The notes under the pieces are model-generated. The model searched no databases. It saw only the letters and a program-made list of their open reading frames with translations, and was not told where the DNA came from. Shown in pieces: positions 6,629 through 12,035 of a stretch of DNA of 12,035 nucleotides. The translations under genes and the position numbers were made by a program. The stretch is taken from NCBI GenBank assembly GCA_030838305.1, contig JAUTWY010000628.1:1-12035 (forward strand), written 5' to 3'. The DNA comes from Acidobacteriaceae bacterium (GTDB taxonomy: Bacteria > Acidobacteriota > Terriglobia > Terriglobales > Acidobacteriaceae). The first letter of the stretch is position 1. Each line of letters opens with the position of its first letter.

Positions 6629-6776
6629 CAGTATACGCTGCATTTGCGCATTCTGCTCGGATTCTGCGCGCCGGAGATCGCAAAGGTCCCGGGAATTCGT
6701 CATCGAAGCTATAGTAGAGTGCTTGTCTGCGTCCGCGAGGTGAGGAGCGACGCCATTGTGGTGAAAAGGCGGCTAG

Positions 6777-7568
6777 TTGAAAAGTATGGGAACCGATTTC
6801 ACCGATAGTCCGGCGATTGAATTCCGTGACGTTGCTTATTTGTTACCCAACGGACAGCCATTGCTTTCCGGACTGAACCTGAAGGTACAACGGGGCGAGA
6901 CGCTGGTGTTGCTGGGGCGCTGCGGCTCCGGGAAAACCACTACATTAAAGCTGATTAACCGACTGTTGGCGCCCGCCGGCGGAGTTGTGTTTGTCAATGG
7001 CGCATCCACTGCGAACAGTGATGTGATTCGGCTGCGGCGCAGCATCGGCTATGTAATCCAAGAGGTGGGACTGTTTCCACACTACACGGTGGAGCGAAAC
7101 ATTGGTCTGGTGCCAAGAGTCGAAGGTTGGCCCGCTCCACGGATACAGCAACGTGTGGAGGACTTGCTGCAGATGGTCGGATTGGAGTCGCAAATTGCGA
7201 CGCGCTATCCTCATCAACTGTCTGGAGGGCAGCGGCAAAGAGTGGGAGTAGCTCGCGCCCTGGCAGCCGATCCGGCGATCTTATTAATGGATGAACCCTT
7301 CGGCGCCCTCGATGCCATCACACGCGATCAACTACAGCGAGAGTTCCTTTCTCTGCAACAACGGCTGAACAAGACGGTCGTCTTCGTCACTCATGACCTG
7401 CGCGAAGCATTGCGTCTTGGATCCCGTATCGCTCTTATGGAAGCAGGTAAGCTGGTCACGGTACTTTCTCCAACGGAATTCCTGCGGTCGGCAGATCCGC
7501 TAGCCGCTGCGTATGTGCAGGCATTCGGGGACAGACTGGACTCGGTGACCAATCGAGGCGCCTCATGA
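6777..7568 (+). CDS. OpuC/QAT-family ABC transporter ATP-binding protein
   Basis: Cytoplasmic ATPase powering import of quaternary amines (glycine betaine, choline or related betaines). In the 263 residues the Walker A is GRCGSGKT (47-54), followed by the Q-loop YVIQEVGLFPH with Gln95, a family hallmark. The ABC signature is LSGGQRQRVG from 148, Walker B is ILLMDE (168-173), the D-loop is GALD and the switch His is 206 (THD). It ends soon after the ATPase fold and lacks the C-terminal CBS pair that senses ionic strength in OpuA-type proteins. TTG 6777 has AAAAGG seven bases upstream; ATG 6786 is the alternative and has no good ribosome site. The TGA overlaps the permease ATG (ATGA), so the subunits are probably translated together. 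The substrate cannot be read from the ATPase. Confidence 0.92.
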   Translation: MKSMGTDFTDSPAIEFRDVAYLLPNGQPLLSGLNLKVQRGETLVLLGRCGSGKTTTLKLINRLLAPAGGVVFVNGASTANSDVIRLRRSIGYVIQEVGLFPHYTVERNIGLVPRVEGWPAPRIQQRVEDLLQMVGLESQIATRYPHQLSGGQRQRVGVARALAADPAILLMDEPFGALDAITRDQLQREFLSLQQRLNKTVVFVTHDLREALRLGSRIALMEAGKLVTVLSPTEFLRSADPLAAAYVQAFGDRLDSVTNRGAS

Positions 7569-8194
7569 ACCTGCTTCACTTCTTCTGGCAAAATCACGAC
7601 CAGATTATGGAACTCACGCTGGAGCATCTGTGGCTGGTGGGAATCTCCACCCTGCTCGCCGTGTTGGTTGGTATTCCCTTGGGTGTAATGAGCGCGCACT
7701 GGCCGGTGTGGAATAAGCCCGTGCTGGGGACCGCGAACATCATTCAGACGATTCCTAGTCTTGCGCTCTTTGGCTTCTTGCTGCCGGTGCCGTGGCTCGG
7801 AGACCGTGCCGATCGCCTGGCAATCCTGGCGTTGACTCTTTACGCTTTGCTGCCGGTGATTCGAAACACCTATACGGGAATTCGCGGCGTCGATCCGGCA
7901 GTGGTGGAGGCTGGGCGGGGCATGGGACTCACTGACGGTCAACTCCTGTTTCACGTGGAACTGCCGCTGGCGGTGAGCGTGATTCTTTCCGGAGTGCGGG
8001 TGGCGGTCGTGGTCTCGGTGGGACTGGCGACGATCGCCGCCGCGATTGGCGCAGGTGGGCTGGGCGAATTCATCTTTCGCGGCCTTGCGATGGTTAACAA
8101 CCAACTTATCTTGGCCGGAGCCATTCCGGCGGCGGTTCTCGCGTTGTCGGCGGACTTCGGCCTGGGCTGGTTGGAGAAACGTTTGCGACCTTGA
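7565..8194 (+). CDS. OpuC/QAT-family ABC transporter permease
   Basis: Inner-membrane channel subunit of the quaternary-amine importer. The 209-residue product has five or six hydrophobic helices, starting near residue 20 (LWLVGISTLLAVLVGIPLG). The conserved segment NIIQTIPSLALFGFLLP is characteristic of OpuCB/OpuCD-type permeases. The ATPase-docking loop is seen around EAGRGMGLTDGQLLFHVELPLA, followed by SGVRVAVVVSVGLATIAAAIGAGGLG. The gene begins inside the ATPase stop and its TGA overlaps the ATG of the binding protein. Only one permease gene is present, whereas classical OpuC has two, so a homodimer is likely. It is not fused to the binding protein. Confidence 0.92.
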   Translation: MNLLHFFWQNHDQIMELTLEHLWLVGISTLLAVLVGIPLGVMSAHWPVWNKPVLGTANIIQTIPSLALFGFLLPVPWLGDRADRLAILALTLYALLPVIRNTYTGIRGVDPAVVEAGRGMGLTDGQLLFHVELPLAVSVILSGVRVAVVVSVGLATIAAAIGAGGLGEFIFRGLAMVNNQLILAGAIPAAVLALSADFGLGWLEKRLRP

Positions 8195-9123
8195 TGAAAC
8201 AGGATCAGCAAGTCAATGGTTGCGGCATTTCCAAAGGGCAGCGCTGGAATGCCGGTTGCGTGATTTTGCTTTCGTTGCTGCTTTGCTCGTGTGCGCCCTC
8301 GCACTCCAACCGCATTGTGATCGGGTCCAAAAACTTTACTGAGTCACTGATGTTGGGTGAACTGCTGGCCCAGCAGATTGAAGCCCACACCAACGCCAAA
8401 GTGGAGCGCCGCTTTTATCTCGCGGGAACCTATATTTGCCAGCAAGCGATATTGTCTGGGCGGATCGACCTCTATCCGGAATATACCGGCACCGCTTTGA
8501 CTGCGATCCTAAAACAGAAAGTTGGAAGCGACAGGGCTGAGGTCTACCAGCGGGTCAGGAGCGAATATGAAACTCGACTCGGTCTTACGCTTGGTCCGCC
8601 GCTCGGCTTCAACAACACTTTTGCGATGGAAATTCGCGGGACCGATGCACGTCGCCTAGGTCTGAAAACGCTATCGCAGGCAGCCGCGTTCGCTCCTCAG
8701 TGGCGGGCTGGATTCGGTTATGAGTTCATGGAACGTCCGGACGGATATGCCGGGCTGGCCGCCGCCTACGGCCTGCGCTTCGCCGCGGCGCCGCGCATCA
8801 TGGATTTGGGCTTGCTGGCTCCTGCGTTGAAAGATCATCAGATCGACATCGCTGCCGGCAACGCGACGGACGGTTTAATCCCTGTGCTCGATCTGTTTGT
8901 GCTCGAAGATGACCGGCACTATTTTCCGCCGTATGAGGCGGTCGCGGTGATTCGTCAACAGGCGCTCCAGGAGCACCCAGAAATCGCTCAGGCGATGGCT
9001 GAGCTAAGAGACAAGATTTCCGACCAAGAGATGCGACAGTTGAATTACGCTCTCGACGGTCAGCACCGTGACGCGAAAGATGTGGCCCATGATTTTCTGC
9101 GGAGCAAGGGACTGGTTCACTAA
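8194..9123 (+). CDS. OpuC/QAT-family substrate-binding lipoprotein
   Basis: Surface- or periplasm-exposed ligand-binding subunit. The 309 residues start with a short basic region, a hydrophobic stretch and a lipobox-like LCSC, giving a lipidated cysteine in the segment CAPSHSN. The mature start IVIGSKNFTES is the family signature. Further family segments are DLYPEYTGTAL, GFNNTFAMEIR, EFMERPDGYAGLAAAYGL, and AGNATDGLIPVLDLFVLEDDRHYFPPYEAVAVI. The many aromatic residues in these loops suit a cage around a trimethylammonium group. ATG 8194 overlaps the permease stop; TTG 8191 one codon earlier is possible. No Shine-Dalgarno lies close to the start, so translation probably depends on coupling. 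The substrate is undetermined; betaine, choline, hercynine and ergothioneine are candidates. Confidence 0.9.
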   Translation: MKQDQQVNGCGISKGQRWNAGCVILLSLLLCSCAPSHSNRIVIGSKNFTESLMLGELLAQQIEAHTNAKVERRFYLAGTYICQQAILSGRIDLYPEYTGTALTAILKQKVGSDRAEVYQRVRSEYETRLGLTLGPPLGFNNTFAMEIRGTDARRLGLKTLSQAAAFAPQWRAGFGYEFMERPDGYAGLAAAYGLRFAAAPRIMDLGLLAPALKDHQIDIAAGNATDGLIPVLDLFVLEDDRHYFPPYEAVAVIRQQALQEHPEIAQAMAELRDKISDQEMRQLNYALDGQHRDAKDVAHDFLRSKGLVH

Positions 9124-9148
9124 CACTCGGCTCATCTGTGATGTTTTG

Positions 9149-9937
9149 TCAGATCAGCAACTCACCCCGCAGGGTCAGCACGGCCTTCCCCTTGATCGTC
9201 ACTCTGGGGCCTTCAAGGTCGCACCACAGTTCGCCGCCGCGCTGCGATACCTGACGGGCGTATAAGCTCGTCTTGCCTAGACGGTCGCCCCAATACGGCG
9301 CTAATGAGCAGTGAGTTGATCCCGTCACAGGATCTTCAGGGATGCCGTAGCTGGGAGCGAAATAGCGGGACACGAAGTCGGAACCGTGACCCGGTGCTGT
9401 AATCGCCGCTCCTGCGGGGTGAAGTTTTTCCAGCATCCGAAGATTGGGAGAGATGCGCCTTACATCTTCCTCCCGCTCATATACAGCAAAATAGTTGTCC
9501 TCGACTTGCATCACTGAAACCGGGGCGCTTCCCAAACCATCCAGCAAGGGCGCGGGCGGATTCACGCATAGCCGGGGCGGATTCGCGGGAAAATCCATAG
9601 CCAGCAAATCGCCGTCACGAGAGACCGTGAGTGCTCCGCTGTAAGCGGTTTCGAAGCGCACCGAATGGCTGCCAGGTGCAAGAATTTGCATTATTACGTG
9701 TGCGGATGCCAGAGTGGCATGTCCACACAGTTTCGCCTCGCAACGTGGGGTAAACCATCGCAGGTCGTAATGATCGTCGCGGGGTACTAAATACGCGGTC
9801 TCCGAAAGGTTGTTTTCCAATGCGACCGCACGTAGTAAATCGTCATCTAACCATTCCGCAAGAGGGCAAACGGCAGCTGGATTGCCTCCAAAGGGCTTAG
9901 CCGTGAAAGCATCGACATGAAATACCGGTAGGTACAT
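9149..9937 (-). CDS. PhzF-family isomerase/epimerase-like protein
   Basis: Member of the PhzF fold family, related to diaminopimelate epimerase. Family members isomerise small metabolites, but most have no known substrate. The 262-residue product has the family length. Visible motifs are VDAFTAKPFGGNPAAVC (9-24), ENNLSETAYLV with Glu46 at the position of the catalytic glutamate of PhzF, LRWFTPRCEAKLCGHATLASAH (59-80), and near the C-terminus GIPEDPVTGSTHCSLAPYW. The start ATG (9937) has only a short GGG nearby. The gene is convergent with the transporter cassette, 25 bases away, and divergent from egtB with about 95 bases between start codons. It is therefore not co-transcribed with either. 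Involvement in phenazine synthesis is unlikely, since no phz neighbour is present. Confidence 0.92.
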   Translation of the reverse strand: MYLPVFHVDAFTAKPFGGNPAAVCPLAEWLDDDLLRAVALENNLSETAYLVPRDDHYDLRWFTPRCEAKLCGHATLASAHVIMQILAPGSHSVRFETAYSGALTVSRDGDLLAMDFPANPPRLCVNPPAPLLDGLGSAPVSVMQVEDNYFAVYEREEDVRRISPNLRMLEKLHPAGAAITAPGHGSDFVSRYFAPSYGIPEDPVTGSTHCSLAPYWGDRLGKTSLYARQVSQRGGELWCDLEGPRVTIKGKAVLTLRGELLI

Positions 9938-9982
9938 TACCCTATGTTACTCGTGCTGACCGGCACCTAGAATTTTACGAAT

Positions 9983-9991
9983 TGTTATAGC
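9983..9991 (+). promoter_or_regulatory. Candidate extended -10 for egtBD
   Basis: TGTTATAGC partly matches the extended -10 consensus (TG, one base, TATAAT with four of six). It lies 42 bases before the egtB start. No good -35 box is seen. This is the best candidate in the 96-base divergent gap. Confidence 0.35.
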
Positions 9992-10022
9992 CTAAGTGAA
10001 AGTCCGTCCGCTCACACCGTTT

Positions 10023-10029
10023 AGGGAGG
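10023..10029 (+). promoter_or_regulatory. egtB: Strong ribosome-binding site of egtB
   Basis: AGGGAGG lies four bases before ATG 10034 and fixes the start codon. Confidence 0.75.
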
Positions 10030-10033
10030 CCGA

Positions 10034-11368
10034 ATGCTTGCCACACAGAGCGACCCCGCTGTCCGTCACGATCTGATCGAGAGAATGGCCGACGCTCGCC
10101 AGCGCACGGACGACCTGTTTGCTATCGTCCAGCCGGATTCTCTCTATGAACGACCAATTGCCGAGCGTCACCGCATCATCTTTTACATCGGCCATCTGGA
10201 AGCCTTTGACTGGAATCTGTTCCACGAACGGGTGCTCGGGCTGAAGAGTTTTCATGCTGAGTTTGACAGGCTCTTTGCTTTCGGCATCGATCCGGTCGGC
10301 GGTGGACTTCCGGCCGATCAGGCGTCGGACTGGCCATCGATTTCCGAAGTGCGGAAGTACGTTAGCAAGATCCGTTCTGTTCTGGATGAAAAACTGGCAG
10401 ATGCTCTTACGGATTCTGTTCCTCCCGGCCCGAATGGGTTCCCGCTCAGCACTCTGCTCAACGTAGCCATCGAGCATCGTTTGATGCACGCCGAAACACT
10501 GGCTTACATGCTGCACCAGTTGCCGCTGCATAAGAAGATTCCGCAACCCGAAGTTCCAGACGTCGTTACCTCTCCAGTCATTTCGAGCAGCATCAAGATT
10601 CCCGCTGGGGTCGCTACCCTCGGTCTTTCGCGCGAGAGCGGCCAGTTCGGTTGGGACAATGAATTCGAGACGCATACTGTAAACGTCTCCGCATTTTCCA
10701 TCGATCGGTACAAAGTAACGAACCGCGACTATCTCGCCTTCATCGCTGCTGGTGGTTACGAGGCGCGAGCCTTTTGGAGTGACGATGACTGGAGCTGGAG
10801 GTCGGGGCAGGGACTCACTCAGCCAGCCTTCTGGAAACGTAACGGGAATCAGTGGCTATATCGCACCATGTTCAACGAAATTCCGCTACCTCTTGATTGG
10901 CCAGTTTACGTAAGCCAGGCAGAAGCGAAAGCCTATGCCAACTGGGCAGGGAAGTCGCTGCCCACCGAAGCGGAGTGGCAGCGCGCCGCATATGGCACAC
11001 CGGACGGCGAAGAGCGGGGATTTTCATGGGGAGCGGTGCAACCCAATGCGGGCTTTGGCAACTTCGATTTTGAGCGTTGGGATCCCGTGCCGGTGAATGC
11101 GTTTCCCCAAGGTCAGAGCGCGTTCGGCGTTGATGGCATGTTGGGCAACGGCTGGGAGTGGACTTCCACCGAGTTTGCTCCATACCCCGGATTCGAGCCC
11201 TTCCCGTTTTACCGCGGCTATTCCGCTGATTTCTTTGATGGCAAGCATTTCGTCATGAAGGGCGGATCGACACGCACGGCAGCATGCATGTTGCGGCGCA
11301 CGTTCCGCAACTGGTTCCAGGCGCACTACCAATACATCTATACCGGATTTCGCTGCGTAAAGCGCTGA
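10034..11368 (+). CDS. egtB: EgtB-type sulfoxide synthase (ergothioneine biosynthesis)
   Basis: Non-haem iron enzyme that joins hercynine with a thiol (gamma-glutamylcysteine or cysteine) using O2 to make the sulfoxide precursor of ergothioneine. The 444-residue protein has an N-terminal DinB_2 domain (about 10-165). It provides candidate iron ligands His54 (YIGHLEAFDW) and the HxxxH pair His148/His152 (EHRLMHAETL). A C-terminal FGE-sulfatase/SUMF1 domain (about 185-444) contains LPTEAEWQRAAYG, GMLGNGWEWTS at 368-378, KGGSTRTA, RRTFRNWF and GFRC. GNGWEWT replaces the more usual GNVWEWT. The next gene, 21 bases downstream, is egtD, which makes hercynine, so the assignment is strong. No egtA or egtC is adjacent, leaving open which thiol is used. 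SenA-type selenium variants have this architecture too but are less likely beside egtD. Confidence 0.92.
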   Translation: MLATQSDPAVRHDLIERMADARQRTDDLFAIVQPDSLYERPIAERHRIIFYIGHLEAFDWNLFHERVLGLKSFHAEFDRLFAFGIDPVGGGLPADQASDWPSISEVRKYVSKIRSVLDEKLADALTDSVPPGPNGFPLSTLLNVAIEHRLMHAETLAYMLHQLPLHKKIPQPEVPDVVTSPVISSSIKIPAGVATLGLSRESGQFGWDNEFETHTVNVSAFSIDRYKVTNRDYLAFIAAGGYEARAFWSDDDWSWRSGQGLTQPAFWKRNGNQWLYRTMFNEIPLPLDWPVYVSQAEAKAYANWAGKSLPTEAEWQRAAYGTPDGEERGFSWGAVQPNAGFGNFDFERWDPVPVNAFPQGQSAFGVDGMLGNGWEWTSTEFAPYPGFEPFPFYRGYSADFFDGKHFVMKGGSTRTAACMLRRTFRNWFQAHYQYIYTGFRCVKR

Positions 11369-11389
11369 TTGTGACAAGGAGTACTTGAC

Positions 11390-12035
11390 ATGCTCGTTCA
11401 CGCTATCACACCGAACACAAGCTTCGAATTCGCGGCGGATGTACGCGTCGGCCTCACCAAGCCGGGCCAGAAGGAATTGCCTTCTAAGTATTTGTACGAC
11501 GATGTAGGTTCCGCATTGTTTGAAGTGATCAGTCATCTCCCGGAATACGGCTTGACGCGAGCGGATGAGCGTCTGTTGCGGCGCCACAGTTATGACATCG
11601 TCGACCGGCTCGCTCGTCCCGTGGCTGTGGCTGAACTCGGCAGTGGCAGCGGTAAGAAAACTCGCCAGATTCTGGAAGCCCTTTGCCGTCGCCAGCTGAC
11701 GCGCTACTATCCGATCGAGATTTCTCGGGCGGCCTTAAAAATGTGCGAAAGGGAACTCAGCGATATCGATTGCATCAGCATCCTTGGATTCGAGAAGGAG
11801 TATCTCGATGGCCTCCTCGATGTCGCGGGGCATCGCAGCGTCGGGCAGCACCTTCTGGTGTTGTTTCTGGGGAGCACCATCGGAAACTTCGATCGCCCCG
11901 CTGGTATTCAATTCCTGGCCGAAGTTCGCCGTATTCTTCAACCCGGCGACTCACTTTTACTTGGCACCGATCTGGTGAAATCCACCGCGCAACTGCTGGG
12001 AGCCTATGACGACGAACTAGGAGTGACCGCTGCCT
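11390..12035 (+). CDS. egtD: L-histidine N-alpha-methyltransferase EgtD (3' end outside window)
   Basis: SAM-dependent enzyme that trimethylates the histidine amino group to give hercynine, the first step to ergothioneine. The first 215 residues of about 320 are present and the frame is open at the window end. Visible family segments are KYLYDDVGSALFE (33-45), LPEYGLTRADE (50-60), the SAM-binding ELGSGSGKKTR (82-92), LFLGSTIGNF (158-167), and LLGTDLVKS with AYDDELGVTAA (205-215). Tyr36 and Tyr53 match in position the two histidine-binding tyrosines known from mycobacterial EgtD. Most homologs have two adjacent tyrosines in the PEYY segment; here the second is Gly. ATG 11390 follows AAGGAG (11376-11381) at eight bases. 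It is almost certainly co-transcribed with egtB. Confidence 0.95.
   Translation, partial: MLVHAITPNTSFEFAADVRVGLTKPGQKELPSKYLYDDVGSALFEVISHLPEYGLTRADERLLRRHSYDIVDRLARPVAVAELGSGSGKKTRQILEALCRRQLTRYYPIEISRAALKMCERELSDIDCISILGFEKEYLDGLLDVAGHRSVGQHLLVLFLGSTIGNFDRPAGIQFLAEVRRILQPGDSLLLGTDLVKSTAQLLGAYDDELGVTAA

Larger units (their letters stand above)
6376..6776. other. Divergent intergenic region with several short repeats
   Basis: This 400-base gap separates the minus-strand RRM operon from the plus-strand ABC transporter. No convincing gene is seen. It holds two ACTGAC direct repeats 11 bases apart (6400-6405, 6411-6416), an imperfect 16-base palindrome (6542-6557), a perfect 14-base palindrome (6615-6628), and two ATTCTGC copies 11 bases apart (6650-6656, 6661-6667). 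A TATAGT at 6710-6715 could be a -10 for the transporter, but no matching -35 is visible. Both promoters must lie here, yet neither can be placed firmly. Confidence 0.5.

Noticed and set aside
7391..8104. Long minus-strand open frame across the transporter genes
   Set aside because: Shadow of the ATPase and permease genes; its His/Gln/Arg-rich product is typical of antisense to GC-rich coding sequence.
9134..9154. ATCTG/CAGAT inverted repeat between transporter and PhzF genes
   Set aside because: The stem is only five pairs, AT-rich, and overlaps the PhzF stop; too weak to call a terminator.

Overview
The window looks like a stretch of an Acidobacteriota chromosome (Terriglobia/Koribacter-like). 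This is inferred from moderately high GC, the style of the small basic proteins, an EAL-HDOD remnant and a two-gene egtB-egtD locus; no rRNA or other phylogenetic marker is present. I see no insertion sequence, phage gene, CRISPR array or intact tRNA.

Layout. (1) 1-2565, + strand: the 3' part of a NifS/IscS-type cysteine desulfurase, then mnmA (tRNA 2-thiouridylase), a sulfur donor and sulfur user pair for tRNA s2U34. They are separated by a gap filled with AGCAATT-type heptamers in inverted orientation. A small membrane-anchored pilin-like protein follows. (2) 2590-3330, - strand: a decayed EAL-HDOD signalling gene that is 5'-truncated and frameshifted. (3) 3391-4837, + strand: an RhlE-type DEAD-box RNA helicase with a TGn-extended -10 promoter, a leader of about 175 nt and a strong intrinsic terminator. 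(4) 6375 down to 4879, - strand: a compact operon of a 50-residue basic protein, a receiver-like protein lacking the phospho-acceptor, and a glycine-rich RRM protein. The first three genes are joined by two ATGA stop/start overlaps. A small charged protein follows beyond a long hairpin. (5) 6777-9123, + strand: a tightly overlapping ATPase, permease and lipoprotein cassette of the OpuC/QAT (quaternary amine) ABC family. (6) 9149-9937, - strand: a PhzF-family isomerase-like protein. (7) 10034-12035, + strand: egtB and the first two thirds of egtD, i.e. ergothioneine biosynthesis.

How parts may work together. The helicase and RRM operon are convergent neighbours, so 3.4-6.4 kb is an RNA-handling neighbourhood. 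The QAT-type transporter lies about 0.9 kb upstream of egtBD. Hercynine and ergothioneine are trimethylated betaines, and the known bacterial ergothioneine importer EgtUV belongs to the same transporter family. A betaine, hercynine or ergothioneine substrate is therefore a reasonable, untested idea. The two items most worth a second look are this transporter-egtBD proximity and the coupled small protein / pseudo-receiver / RRM operon.
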